From Neoceratodus forsteri (lineage: Eukaryota > Chordata > Ceratodontiformes > Ceratodontidae), in assembly GCA_016271365.2 (NCBI GenBank), contig CM028136.1, forward strand, positions 471,570,001 through 471,634,000: DNA of 64,000 nt. Reading direction: 5' to 3'. Below the pieces are notes generated by a model, which did no database searches, was not told where the DNA came from, and saw only the letters and a program-made list of their open reading frames with translations. Below, piece after piece: positions 23,706 through 36,260 of the stretch (position 1 is its first letter; every line of letters begins with the position of its first letter). The position numbers and the translations under genes are program-made.

Positions 23706-24675
23706 TGAAAATAAACAAACTGTACCACACTGATGACAGTGAGGTAGTAAATGTACAAGGTGTGTGGCTCGTGGTCCCTGGTACCCCAATAAAACCACCT
23801 TACACCAGATGTTGTTTTAAATTAGTTGCAATTTATTAATACCCAAAATAAGCCCTAACCAAATTACCTCTAACATGATTAAGTCTAAACAGCTGATGGC
23901 TTTTCATCACCAGGGCTACAAGTGTACAGAGAAAATTAAGCAATATTGACCCTCTTTTCTCTGAGTGTCCCAATCATCTATGGCAGCCATCTCTGGCTAT
24001 TTCTTCTTGGACACACAGGACCTATGGTTTGAGTCTTATTTATACACTGATTATTTATGGAAAAAAATGCAGAGAAGGGGAATTCCAAGGATATTAAAAT
24101 CTTTTAGCCAAAAAGGGAAAAAACAACAAGTTATCAAATTTGTCACGAGATAGGGGTCCATAAATACATTGATCATAAGATACATCTGTTGTTTTACAGA
24201 AGTAAGGAGTTTTGTTCTAACATCACCTTTGGTGGAAAACAAGGAGAATTCTATTTTACTGAAATGGGGAAATGGACCAGACATCAAGCAGGCTAGCTAT
24301 ACCCATTTTTAACTATGATCTTTATGTTACAGAGAAATCATGTTTTTGTACAAAATATTCTTGGCTAAGCCCAGCAAATTATATTTGCTTAAGACCTCTA
24401 TTTTAAACACAGCTTATACCTTCTCACCCACTTTCATGTATCTCCATGCCTATTGTCACAAGTACCATTTTGTACAGTTTAACAATTCATTTCAAACCAT
24501 TTTATACATATACCAGCTCACATTGCTTTAACATTTACTTATTTACCAGCTATTTTAGGCTTGCAACTCCACTTTCTCTTGCCCCACCTTCATGACCCTT
24601 TGCTTACAGTTACTTAACACCTTGTAAATTAAAACATGTGCATGTATTAAATTAGTTACCTGCCATAATTTTACA
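23706..24675 (-). repeat. LTR-like direct repeat, copy 2 (5' LTR on minus strand)
   Basis: This 970-bp partner of the repeat at 16870-17743 keeps the TG...CA ends, the minus-strand TATA box (24037-24044) and the AATAAA signal (23832-23837). It is about 95 bp longer because of small insertions near 23890, 24165-24215 and 24372-24410. The divergence between copies indicates an old insertion. Confidence 0.65.
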
Positions 24676-25175
24676 TTAGGCAGAGAAATTTAACTAAATA
24701 CCAAGAGATCCCTCACTGCATACACACAGTCAGTGACAAAATGACCCAAGGCATTCTCTCCACCCAGGCTATTTATTTCAGCTGGACCTCAGTTGTTGAG
24801 GCATTTTTTCTGCAGGCTCTTGTCAGTGTCATCTGCTCCCAAGCACCCCAAGTTCTTTCAAACTGGGGGTCCCCTACCACAGTCCATCTCAAGCAATTCA
24901 TGAATTTGAACTTGCTCTCCACCTTAGGCTTTGAAAATAAGAGAAACCCAGAATAATATTAGATAGTTCTCCTAGTAGCTATGGAATATTCTGTGTCGAG
25001 GATAACAGCTTTAGGTGTTGAAAAAGTTTTGGGGCTTGAGGGTGATCAGGACTGGCATAGTCTCAAGCCAGAGGAGAACAGGGAGTAATAATATTCTAGA
25101 GAGACATACCTGAACTTCATGGCAGAGTGGTGCTCTGAAACTGTGACCTCCCTTCCACAGTGGCATCCTACTCCT
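24676..25175. other. No recognisable gene
   Basis: I see no coding similarity, repeat boundary or RNA gene here; it may include eroded 3' sequence of the L1-type fragment at 25380-26060. Confidence 0.5.
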
Positions 25176-25295
25176 CTACCTCCACATTGTGTTGTGCTGA
25201 AACTGGGTCATCAAAGTACCTTGGTGGATGGCCCACTACCTCCACATTGTGCTGTGCTGAAACTGGGTCATCAAAGTACCTTGGTGGATTGCCCA
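25176..25295. repeat. Tandem duplication of a 60-bp unit
   Basis: A 60-bp unit starting CTACCTCCACATTGTG and containing GGGTCATCAAAGTACCTTGG occurs twice in tandem with three differences. It is in frame (20 codons). Confidence 0.9.
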
Positions 25296-25379
25296 CTCTG
25301 GATAATTGAAGCTTGGTGCATTTCTGGCATCATTGCTGCAAGTCCCAGCTGTAATCCTGAAAAACGGTCACCCACTGTC

Positions 25380-26060
25380 CATCCTTGAGCTGGATGGGAC
25401 CCATCGTTTTAGCTTCTATTATCATTTTTTCTTAGTCCATGAATCTCAGATACTTCTCAAAAAGTGCAGAGGGTGCTCTCTGGGCCTTGGCTTCAGCCTG
25501 ATACAGTGTGTCCATTCCACCTCCAAATGCTGAGCCTCCTCCTCCAACTTCAGGTGCTATACCAGCCAAAGATGGATTTCTTCTTCAAGATTTTTCTTTT
25601 CAATGGCTTTGGGCAGGCTGATGATTTGTAGATTAGATCTATGGGATTGGTTTTCTTGATAATCTACCTTAAACTTTAAGTCCTCCAGATCCTTCTTTAG
25701 AGTGCTCCTTTGTCTGCTCAGATCAATGACAATGCCCTCCAGCTCACTGATACACCATTTCCCTTTTTTTAGCCACATGGTGTGGACCACTGTGGTCTAC
25801 AACAGGCCCTTAACAATGGACTATAGGTAAACAATCTGCACCATTATGTTGGTAAACCCTACCTTTATTTTATTATGCATATTTACCAGCATAGCTGGAC
25901 TTCTGGCCAAGTTTATTTCTAGTTTGGGCATGGCATGACCTTCCTGTGCTTTAGCAGTTTGGGAGCAAGTGCAAGCCTCATAGCCATGCTGGAGATTGAC
26001 TGACAGCAGTACAGGCTCAAAGTTTAGTTTAGACTGCTGTTTTCCTGGTTTGCTCAATGC
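25380..26060 (-). pseudogene. L1-type ORF1 fragment (third L1-like family)
   Basis: The minus strand reads LKKDLEDLKFKVDYQENQSH, a coiled coil leading into the RRM-like domain (RSNLQIISLPK). After frameshifts it shows the RLKPRPREHPLHFLR segment that corresponds to the conserved ERAHR-RPKP-PR region of L1 ORF1 proteins. It differs from the ORF1s of copies A and B, so it belongs to another L1-like family. The upstream frame at 26099-25821 may hold its N-terminal part. No ORF2 follows. It is a pseudogene. Confidence 0.6.
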
Positions 26061-26065
26061 CATGA

Positions 26066-26330
26066 GTTGGCAGTGTGGCTCAGTTGGTAGCACATCCACC
26101 TCTGGGCCAGAAGGTCATGAGTTCTAGTCCCACACCAGGATTGGGCTCATACTTCAATGCTGGCACCTGAGTGCAGTATTAGGGGGTGTTGTACTGTCAG
26201 GGTGTGCCATCCTTTGTATGAAATGTTAAATTGAGGCCCTTTCTACCCATCTCTAGTGCTGTCCTGGTGGGTGTCCAGGTGGAAGTAAATGAAACCAAGG
26301 CACTTTTTGCAAAAGTAGGGGAATTTTATT
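26066..26330 (+). mobile_element. tRNA-derived SINE
   Basis: An A box (TGGCTCAGTTGGTAG near 26076) and a B box (GAGTTCTAGTCCC near 26119) form the head. The body, with AAATGTTAAATTGAGGCCC, matches the SINE at 838-1262. The tail is AT-rich from about 26318. Confidence 0.7.
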
Positions 26331-26600
26331 AAATAAATGAAAAAAAAAGATCATACAGAAAATACACAATCAGCAAAAATCAATACAGGAAAATGAACAA
26401 GTGAATGAAAAAAAAACCCACAAACTTATATAATATCATAATGCGTACTCCATATCTTATCCTAAAGTCTTGTTCAGTTTACCAGAACCAGGTAAAAGAC
26501 CAGCACCAAGCACCACAAGTAGTTTTCTCTCCCTACTCAATTACATTTCATGAATAATCTGGATTTCTTGTAAAATAGTATGATATAATTCAATTTGAGA
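26331..26600. other. No recognisable gene
   Basis: AT-rich sequence with A-runs; it may include the SINE tail and eroded LINE sequence. Nothing further can be supported. Confidence 0.5.
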
Positions 26601-27947
26601 TAAATATTTATTTATTTATTTTCATCTCAGATTATTACACCTTTGAGCTAAAAGCTCATTTACAGATGTTCCACATCATGAAGTTAACAATACTGTAAAT
26701 AACATAGACAGCAGGTCAGTTGTTACAAAAATACAGAAAATTACATATATTAAGTTGTTCTTGGGATAACATAAAATACACTGAGTGTGGTGGTACATTA
26801 CAGAGACAAAGAGGAGAGGGGGAGCTTAGAAGGATAGGAGACTTGGAGGTAGCAAAAGGCACTGCGTAACAGGAGTGCTAACCATGGGAAGGGGGACAAG
26901 GGGGGAGATAGGGGATAAACAGGAGCAGGGTGGAGATAGGTCATATAAGGAGTAGCCTTCAAGGCCTTGTCAATGGCATGTGGGATAGATGTGGGGTTCC
27001 CAGCAAGGTATGGCAGAGGAAGAGAAAATGTGTATGGGGGTAAGACAAAATTGGGGAGGGAGGTGCGAAAGGGGGGAACTGTGGGGAATCAGGAACAAAG
27101 AAGTGGGAGAGAAAAATGGGTAGAAGGTTAAGGTAGTTTGTAAGTGCGAAGGTTGTGCAAAAGTGCCAGAGGAGAAACAGGAGTAGTTTAGGAGCTACAG
27201 TCACACATATTGGTTACAGGAAGGTACGAACACAGTTTTGATTTGGAGGGGACAAGTTTGGGTTCTGCCATTAAGTCATCTTGAAGCGAGTTTAGTCAAT
27301 TGGATGCCCAGTACTCAAAAGACCGTTATCCTTGAGAGGTGCAGTGGAAGGGGACTTTAAGCAGCTTACAGTTGGCCCCTCTTCTTTGCCTAGGGTAAGT
27401 GGAAAGATGAAGGAGGCCCTGAACCCCAAGGGGTGTTAGGCTTAGGGTAGTCTTCTTTGCAAGCAAGTATACCTGGTACTGAATCCTGCAGTGAAGCTTG
27501 CACCATCCTGAATGAGAAGAGATTGCAGGTATGAGTAAGGCTGTGTGTTCCTAAGACAAGTCTACAGGCTTTGTTTAGGGCTAATTTGATTCTCTTTAGA
27601 GCCATGTCCATTGCTGCACTATAGACTACCAGTCTGTAATTGATTACTGATAGGACAGAGCTGTCCACAGAGAGTTTTAGGGCCATGTCAGTTAGGCAGT
27701 GCTTGTGCCTATACAGTTGGCCAATTTTGAGGTTCTCAGACTTAGCTACTTGGTCAATGTTGAGAGAAAGTAAGGGAGCTGTCCCGAGTTGCACCTAGGT
27801 ATTTAAAACTTTGGACCATTTCTAATGTGGTATTTTGGCTGTTCAGAATTTTTAGTTGATGAGACCTGGGCCTGTTGTGGGAGGAGGCAAACAACATTTT
27901 TTTTGTCTTCTTGTAGTTTAGTGACAGCTTGTAGTTAAGAAACCAGG
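26601..27947 (-). mobile_element. L2/CR1-type LINE (family B), 3' part
   Basis: This is the downstream part of the minus-strand LINE whose 5' part lies at 34118-37490; the L1-type copy B separates them. The minus strand resumes at KTKKMLFASSHN (near 27900) with FKYLG, then LYRHKHCLTDMALKLSV, SVINYRLVVY and LNKACRLVLGT, matching in order the intact 351-codon frame at 52528-53583. A 3' UTR follows, and the element ends in GAGCTTTTAGCTCAAAGGTG and an (AAATA)n tail (26606-26622). The same end is present at 56315-56370. Stops and frameshifts are frequent. Confidence 0.75.
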
Positions 27948-28257
27948 CCTCTGGAGATCACGTGATGCAGAGTGCTGAATAGAAGCTCCTCTGCTAAGCT
28001 CCTGCCTCCTGATTATAAAATCATCTTTTTTAGACGTTTATATTTTACAAAATCCTCTGCTTTTGAATTCTCCTGCTAGCTAAACATCTTGTGCGCCTGT
28101 TTTGTGAGTTCGATCGGTGGATGGAGGCTTATATGAAGAAAGCCCCACAGAAACATCCCCCCCCGCTACTCCTGAAAAGGCCCCAAAGAAATCCTGGGCC
28201 TCGGGTGGGCCAGATAGTCCTGATCCTGCGAGTCATGTTGGGGAACAATAACCTTTA

Positions 28258-28985
28258 ATGCTTAATAGGTTCCTAGAAGAGTTTAAACCCTTTCATGAAG
28301 AGATGAAAGAAATGGCGATCGACCTGAAGACTCTCTCAAAAAAGCTGGATGAGGTCTTGTTAACTGTCTATGATAATACTGCCCGAATAGTCTCACTGGA
28401 GAAATGACTAGAGAAACTTGATCCTGAATTAGTGTCTACGAGGCAGAAGCTATCTCGTGTGGAGGCAAAACTCGAAGATCTGGAGGGCCGTAGCTGCAGA
28501 AACAATGTTGTGATACTGGGGTTACTAGAGGGAGAGGAGGGCCGGCATGCTGTGGCATTCATGCAGAGGCTGGTGGAACAGGTTTCTGGCCCCTCTCCTT
28601 TCAGCTCAGTGTATATCATAGAGCGAGCTCACAGGTCATCGAGACCGAAGCCTTCACCGGATGCTGCCCCCTACCTATTATTTGCCGTTTCTTAAATTTC
28701 CTAGAAAGGCAGCACTTCTTGCAGAAAGTAAGAGCTTTACAGGAGGTTCGTTGGGAGAATACTAAATTGAGAATTGCACAAGATCTGCCAGGATCAGTTT
28801 GTTTGAAATGTAAAGCGTTTCACCCCATCGTATCTAAGATCATTGCTGTGGGACTGAAATTCAGGATGGAATATCCGGCCAGGCTACAAGTTTTTGTAAA
28901 CGGATCCTGGTTAAATTTTGAAGATCCTGAAGCTGCTCTTCCAAGCCTCAAAACCGTGCTTCCGGACTTGTTCCGAGAGCCCTGA
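28258..28985 (+). pseudogene. L1-type ORF1 (RNA-binding protein), copy B
   Basis: From the ATG at 28258 the frame encodes a coiled coil (EEFKPFHEEMKEMAIDLK, then KLDEVLLTVYDNTARIVSLEK). It continues with LSRVEAKLEDLEGRSCRNN and VVILGLLEGEEG at the start of the RRM-like domain, and IERAHRSSRPKPSP, the conserved Transposase_22 motif. After a stop and frameshift near 28693 the C-terminal domain follows in another phase to 28985 (RALQEVRW … PDLFREP). An in-frame TGA lies at 28405. The family binds element RNA as a trimer. Confidence 0.8.
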
Positions 28986-30143
28986 GAGGCTCTGTCTACA
29001 TGTTGAGGGGTTGTCTGGAGTTGCCTCACTGAACTGTTATTTATTTTCTTGTTTACAGAGATAATGTCGATGAACTACATTTGGAAGCTCTTGTTTTCTC
29101 ATCTGGACTGTGTTAATTAGTATATGGGCTACCTGTTATGAGTATCTCAGGTCCTAACTCCACAAAGTCAATTGCTGTTCAGGGCAAGGACGTTTTGGGG
29201 TGACCGGGTTGGCTTAATTGGGGAAAGAGCTTTGTGTTCCAGCACATTCAGTTATGCAAATTGCATTAGAGAGGGGAAGTTTGTGTTACTTATTTTAGGA
29301 TTAATGTTTCACTTTATAGTTTGTTGAAAGTGGGAGCGGTGTTGGGCTTTCTCAGTAACTCATATAATTATCTCGTCAGGATCGGGTTGTGGCCACAAGA
29401 GGGCATATCATACATAGGAAATGTAACGCCGTGCTGCTCTTAATCCAAGGAGGATTTCCCTCAGTTTTGTCTCTTGTCTCAAACTTAGGGCAGCAAATTA
29501 TCCCAATGGGGGTTCTTGTGCCTAAGAGCTGGTATATTTCCAGGCAGAGTTGTCTTTCTCATTTCTTTTTCCCTGGGGCCCATGATCTCAGTGTTTTTTC
29601 TGGATCTCTGCTCTCGTTTTCCGATCTGGTTCTGGTTTGTGTAAAGGTTTCTCATGGGGTAATGTAACCCCTAATTTTCACTCAGGTTCCCAAAGCTATT
29701 TGGCACATTTATGAGCTTGGCAGGTTACTCTGTTCCCCCTTTCATTACTGTGTTAAATGTAGCTACGTGTGTACGCATTGGAAGCCCAGGACCGCTTCTA
29801 GTTTTTGTGGATTGTTAATAACATTTTAACTGTTTAGTATTTACTTGTGGATGTTGTTTTGTATTGGCTGTAAGTAGAGGTGCATTTTCGGAGGCGGAGA
29901 AGGAGGAAAGGACCCAGTACTATGCTAAATGTTACTTATGGCAGTATGGGTGGTTGGGTGGGGGGTGGTATATGCTGGGTTCTGCTAGGTGGAATGGGGA
30001 AGTTGAGTGGAAGGGGATGGGTTATTTGTGGGGGGGTTGGGGAGGAGGGAGGGTTTTATAGCAGTAACTTCTGGTGTATGGTTGAACGTTTTATGTAATC
30101 TGTGTGCAGGGCTGAACATACTAAGTTCAATAACTACTGTCAG

Positions 30144-33100
30144 ATGGCCAATGAGGTGACTTTTGCTACTTGGAATGTTAAGGGGATCAGGAAAAAATCC
30201 AAACAATATCAGGTTCTCAAACATTTAAGTTTATTACGTTCTCAGATAACTTTCTTACAGGAATCCCATTTACTTGAATATGAAGCCTTACAGTTAAGGA
30301 GGCAACAGGTGGGGCTGGTTTATGATGCTCAGGGTTCCACTAATAGTTGCAGGGTCATGCTTATTATCAATAGAAGCATTCCCTTTGTTTCTACGCAGGT
30401 TATCAAAGATCCGGAGGGCAGATTTATTCTAGTTAAAGGCACTCTCTGGTCAGTTTCACTTCTACTTGGTAGTATATATGGTCCTAACATGGATGATCCA
30501 GGGTTTTTTATGAGACTCATAACCATTATTCTTCCAATGCTTTCCATCAGGATTATTCTGGGGAGCGACTTCAATCAAGTCATAGATTCTAATCTTGACA
30601 GGTCAGGCAGTGGACCAGGAGGGGCATCTCCAGGGCAGAGGGCTTTTAGGGACTTAGTAGACCAGTGCAGGCTCTGTAATATCTGATGCATGTTATATCC
30701 TGACTCTAGAGAGTTTACTTTTAGATCAATGGTGCACGGCTCGCAGTCCTGCATTGACTACATATTTTTTCTCAGGCTCTCCTACCCGGGGTCAAGACCT
30801 CCTCGATTCAACCTGGCCCTGTCTCTGATCATTCACTTGTGTTATGCAAATTGGCATTCCTTAATTTACCTAATAGGGAAACCAGATGGAAGCTCAATGA
30901 ACAACTTCTTAATGATGCCAAGTATTGCAAGCTCATAAGGGAGCAAATTGAGTTCTTCTTTTCATCTAACCCTTTAGACAGTACAAAGCCAGATATGTTA
31001 TGGGGGGCTTTCAAGGTATACATGAGAGGGATCCTTATCTCAGTATGGCGGTGAGTAGGAAAAGGGCACAGGAGGAAGAACTATTATCATCATTGTCCCA
31101 AATTCGGTCACTCGAAGTGAACACATCGGTAAGTGTCCCAGATAAAGACAAGAGGAGGCTCCTAGTGGTTAAGGACAGATATCTAGAGTTCTTAAGGGAA
31201 AAGCAGAATTAGCTATTATTTGAACCAGAGCTAGTTATACGGATCAGGGAGAGAAAGCAGGGCACCTATTGGCATTGCGTATAAAACAACAAGAATCTGC
31301 AAGATTCATCCCATCAATTTGAGCAGTGGCAGATGGGTCCCTGGAAGTATCTCCTACCGAGATAGTACAGGAATTTGCTCTATATTATAAAAGACTGTAT
31401 AGTGACATGGAGTACCCTCCTTGTCCTGGGAGTATGGAGAACTATTTGAGGGACTCCCATTTGCCCTTCCTATCAGAGCAACATAAGGGTTTTTTGGTTA
31501 CCCCTATATCCCAGGAGGAGATTGCTGAGGTTATTAGTGGATTACCTGCAGACAAAGTCCCAGGCCCTGATGGGTTCTCCTCCCTATTCTACAAAGTTTT
31601 TCAGGATCTTCTACTAGTAGCACTTTATCGCCTATTCCAATATATTTTAACTGGGGCAGAAGCAGACCCCCACCTCTTTGAGGCCTTGATTGTTCTTATC
31701 CCTAAACCAGATAAAGACCCTGAGCTTGTTCAAAGTTACAGACCTATATCCCTTCTAAACCAAGATATTAAAATTCTTTTGAAGATATTAGCCAATAGGT
31801 TAACTGTAGTTCTCCCCGAGCTAATAGGTATGGGGTAGGATTCATGAAGGGGCGCTCATCATCAGACCACTTGCACACCCTTTCTCATGTCTTCTCGCCT
31901 ACCAGGGATGCTGAGTTTCCCGCAGGATTGGTTTCCCTGGATGCCGAGAAGGCATTTGATCGTGTGAACTGGAATGTTTTGTTTTGAGTTCTGGAAGCAA
32001 TTCCCTCCTGTATTTATATCCTGGATTGCTGCATTGTATAAAACCCCTACAGCATGGATCTCTGGGAATGGGGCATTTTCCAAACCTTATTCACTCCATT
32101 CAGGTATCAGACAGGGTTGCCCCTTATCTCCTCTGTTATTTAATTTGTACCTTGAACCTCTCATCCAAAATATTCTCAACAATGCCTCAATACAAGGTAT
32201 TTGGGTTGGGTGCCATGAAATCAAGATCACTGCATATGCGGATGATTTGCTGATACACTTATCCCATCCGGTATCCTCTGTTCCGGCTTGCTGGGTGAAA
32301 TAGTTAAATTTAGTGCCCTATCCAATTACAAACTGAATGCTAACAAATCCTCATTCTTTCCTTTAAACCATAAGGTATTCAAGACTGATATTAGTCCTTT
32401 AGGTCCATGTTGGGCTCCCAGGTCATTTAAGTACTTGGGCATTAAATTAACTCGTAATCCCTTAACATGGTTTAAGGAAAATCTCGAATCCCTCTCTCAG
32501 CTTATAACTCAAGATCTTGATAGGTGGTCCAAACTTCTCATTTCATTATGGGGCCGGATCAACATAATTAAGATGAACATTTTCCCAAGAATTTTTTACC
32601 CTTTATCTCTTCTCAATACTTTTATCCCGTTACTCTGGTTTGAAAAGTCGCATGGCATATTCACTAGGTTTATCTGGGCCGATAAGTATCCTCAATTGGC
32701 CTATTATAAACTGGCAGCTCCAAAATTTGAGGGGGTCTTGCGGATTCCCCATTTGGCTATATATTATTGGGCCAGCCATTTAGCAAAATGTATGAAATGG
32801 GTACGTCCCGGCCTGGAAAAAGAGCAGCCGGTATGGCTTAGGATTGAATTGGATTTATTTAGGTCTAAGAATCTGGATCCCCTAACCTTATTCTATCTTA
32901 AAATGTCTCAGGTGCTATGGCTGAGGAATGCCCTATAGTAGTTACCTCATTAAAGGTATATGCACAATTATGTTCCTTTTTGCAATATACCCCTCAGTTA
33001 GATTTGGCCCAGTCTATCTGGAACTCCCCATCTTTCACCATTAACAAGAAGCAGATTCCCCGTAAATGGTTATCCCAACTGGAGGATGGAAAAGTGCTCT

Positions 33101-33895
33101 CATTTGTGGATGAAGAGGGGCAATGGTTGTCAGTAGGAGATATTATTAGGAAATTCAATATTCCAGCTCCCTCTCACTTTAAAGTTGTACAGTTAAGGCA
33201 TCTACTTACAATAGTTCTTGGCAATACCCCTCCTTCCCAGATTGTCATGGCCCTGATACCTGAAGTTTCTTCATTACTTGGATCTTTGGGTATCATATCT
33301 AAACTATACCAGGTGTTGTTTCATAAAAGATATGGGGACTCTTTTGGACCCATGAGATTCTGGAACTCCATTCTTCCTTAGTATCATCTTGATCGGCAAT
33401 CCCTGTGGAGATCCTGTCTTAAATATGTCTCTCAAGACAGATTGCGTCTCATGCAATATCACATTTTACATAACATGTATTACACCCCGGTAAAGTTAAA
33501 GAAATGGGGTCTCTTGAACTCCAACTTATGTACTAAGTGTTCTCGGGAAGAAGAAACACTTCTTCACTTGTTCTGGTCCTGCCCCAAAATTTCTCTTCTA
33601 TAGGATTCGATCAAGACTTCCCTGGATCCTTTACTGGGCCTTCAGGAGTATTTCACACCTGATATTAGCCTTTTAGGGGACTTGTCTTCTATTAGAGCTA
33701 AAGTAAGAATGTTTCATATATCTATGATTGCCTTATCTGTCAAGAAGCTTATTCTATGTCACTGGAAAGACAAGTCCACCCCAACTTTTCAAGAATGGGT
33801 GAATGGAAATTCTTGCCAATCCACGACAGAAAAAGCTTACTGCCACCACAACAGATTGGCAGTATATACAAAACATGGGATCCCTTCACTCTAAT
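30144..33895 (+). pseudogene. L1/Tx1-type ORF2 (endonuclease-RT), copy B
   Basis: The endonuclease starts at 30144 (MANEVTFATWNVKGI) and shows LQESHL, SIYGPN and a GSDFN-type motif to a TGA at 30684; it continues in other phases to about 30840. The RT shows YRPISLLNQDIKILLKILAN (31738), SLDAEKAFDRVNW (31936, shifted phase), IRQGCPLSPLLFNLYLEPL (32105) and an intact YADD box (32235). The thumb and C-terminal part run on to a cysteine region LCTKCSREEETLLHLFWSC (33530). At least six stops or frameshifts interrupt it. The YADD box is intact, unlike the FVDD of copy A. Confidence 0.8.
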
Positions 33896-34117
33896 TCTAG
33901 TTGCTCAGGCTTAGTTATGTCGCAGGTCAAATTGCCCTGTAGGTTCTTAGGTAATGATTTTATTTTTATGGGATATATGGATTTATTACTGCTGTATGGG
34001 AAGGGATAGGTGGGTTGGGCAGTTATATCTTAATAAATGGCTGTACTCTCATTTCATTCTCATTGTAACTGCCTTTTATTGTGGAAAATGTATCAATAAA
34101 GTTTGAATTATAAAAAA

Positions 34118-36064
34118 AAACCAGGACTCTGCTTATGAGAAGTTTACCTGCATTTGCTTTTCCAGGGCAGTGCGGTCTGTGTGGCTAGAGTATAGCACTA
34201 CATCATCAGTGTTCAATAGGACTCTGTCTTGACATGCCAATGGGAAGTGGTTTAGACACAGGCAAAATAGTAAGGGGCCCAGGACTGAGCCCTAAGAGAC
34301 CCCTATACTGACTTTTTGGTGTTGAGAAAGAACATCTAGAATTTTAACCTGTTGCTCTCTCCCAGAGAAGGTAGCTCTGGAACCATCCAACTGATTCTGG
34401 GGATAGCCCAGTGTCAGTCAACTGGTTTAATTGTAGCTCATGACTAACTGTGTCGAAGGCCTTGGTGAGCTCTATGTAGGTTGCCCCCACAATGAGCCCC
34501 CAATGCAGTGCTTCATGAATGTAGCCAGTGAACTCCAAAAGTGCAGTTGTACTATGCTGTTTCCAGAACCCATGCTGCTGTGGGCACTGTAGCTGGTATT
34601 TGTCAAGGTAGTCAATGAGCTGGTCGTAAACAATACATTACAGGACTTTCAAGAGTGGGTGGAGTATAGAAATTGGTCAGTAGTTGGAGTGACTAGTCCT
34701 GTCTCTGCTTTTAAAGACAGGAGTGACCACTGAGGCTTTCCAAGGTTGGGGGAATTTTGCGGTTGTTAGTGAGAGATTCAGAATTTTGGTTAGAGGTGTG
34801 AGTAGCTCATCGAGGGTGAGTGTAATTAGTTTGAGGTCCAGTGTGTCACCACTGGTTCTAATTTTACCTAGTACCTGCTGGAGGTATTTTTTTGACCTCA
34901 GTGTTAGTGATAATCTTGAGGTAGAGGGGCTGGGCTATCATGTGGACTTTTATCATTTATGTGATTAGTGTCTCTCAGGGGGGTTCTAGGAAATCAAGGG
35001 GAAGCACTCGACTAAGGTCAGTAAAGGCCTTATTGAAGGTGTTGGTGATGATTTGGGGTTCCTTGGTTATGTTACCCTCTACTTTAAGCATTGACAGTGG
35101 AGTTTCATTGGGTTTCCCAATTAGAATCTTGATATTGTCCCAGAACATTCGACTATCACCCCAGTAGTTGGCCAGTTCACTTTTGAAATATTGGCTTTTT
35201 ACTTTTCGGATAGCCAATATACATTTATTGTGGGCTGCATTGTAGTTATGTTTATCTATGTGGGAATCAGTACTTCTTGCCTTGTGTTAGAGGTTATTTC
35301 TTACCTTCATCTGTTTGATGAGAGGTGAAGTGATCCAAGACTTGTATGACCCCCACAATTCCCACTTAGTGTAGGAGGCATAAATGTTGCATGTGGCATT
35401 AAAGGTCTTGATGAAATGTTCAAGCACTATGTCAATATCATCTACAGCATCTATGGCTGACCTGTCTTGTTGATTTAGGCACGCTTTGAATGAGTGTAGC
35501 TGCCCTTTTGTTAGTACTCTTGACATAAGTGTTTTTGCTGGGGTTTTGGGGTACTTATTAGACCAGGTGCAGAGGACTGGAAAGTGGTCGCTGATGGAGT
35601 ATGGGAGGATGACTTTCTGGGCTATTCTTTCTGGGCATTGGGTTATCAGCCAGTCTAGCAGAGTACTAGTCCCAGTACAATAGTTCATATGGGTGGGGAA
35701 GTCCACTAGTTGGGCCATGTTAATGGATGAGATGGCATCTTTGTAGGGTGTCGCATTGGGGGATAACCAGTTTATGTTGAAGTGCCCGACCGTTAGTACC
35801 TCAGAGTTGTGGCAGATATCAGTGAGGTTGTCAAAGATCACTTTAAATACTGCAGACTGCTCTTTAGGGGTTATGTACTGTATACAGAGACTATTGTTAA
35901 GCTTTTACCACTCATACCTAGTAGTAACTTTATTGTCAGTATCTGGACATTACTGCCAGTGGTTAGGTGTGGGATGGCAAACCCCTGGAGGGTGTCCTTG
36001 ATGTAGATGACACATCCTCCACCTCGCTTTCTGGATCTATCCAGTCTAAAGGAGGTGTACACTT
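34118..36064 (-). pseudogene. Family B LINE: endonuclease and RT, middle part
   Basis: On the minus strand the endonuclease part reads RSRKRGGGCVIYIKDTL (36030), then VGHFNINWLSP (35790, the GDFN-type motif) and YSISDHFPVLCTW (35600, the SDH motif). The linker (YTKWELWGSYKSWITSPL) and RT follow, with TYIELTKAFDTVSHEL (34480, motif A), GWFQSYLL and a GSVLGPLLF-like segment near 34280. The box usually read YADD is degraded (NTDDVV). The frame stops at 34118, where L1-type copy B inserted, and resumes at 27939. Endonuclease plus RT perform target-primed insertion in this family. Confidence 0.75.
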
Positions 36065-36191
36065 CTTTGTCTTTCTAGAATTAATACTTTTTATTAATTT
36101 TATACAACTACTTCAACATGTTAGGATACAGCCATAAGTCTTGTAAACAATTTCACAAATACAGGGTGAGAAAAAGCCATAGTATACATTT

Positions 36192-36260
<69 letters not shown>

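Larger units (their letters stand above)
27948..34117 (+). mobile_element. L1/Tx1-type LINE (copy B), complete with TSD
   Basis: A complete-looking LINE on the plus strand has a 5' UTR (27948-28257), ORF1 (28258-28985), an inter-ORF region (28986-30143), ORF2 (30144-33895), a 3' UTR, AATAAA at 34095-34100 and a short poly(A). It is flanked by AAACCAGG at 27940-27947 and 34118-34125, a target duplication of at least 8 bp. The host frame of the minus-strand LINE (…AESW|FLNYKL…) closes when the insert is removed. ORFs carry stops and frameshifts, so it is inactive. Confidence 0.85.

Noticed and set aside
25119..25388. An 89-codon ORF with an internal 20-residue repeat
   Set aside because: It reflects a simple 60-bp tandem duplication next to an L1-type ORF1 fragment and has no domain.
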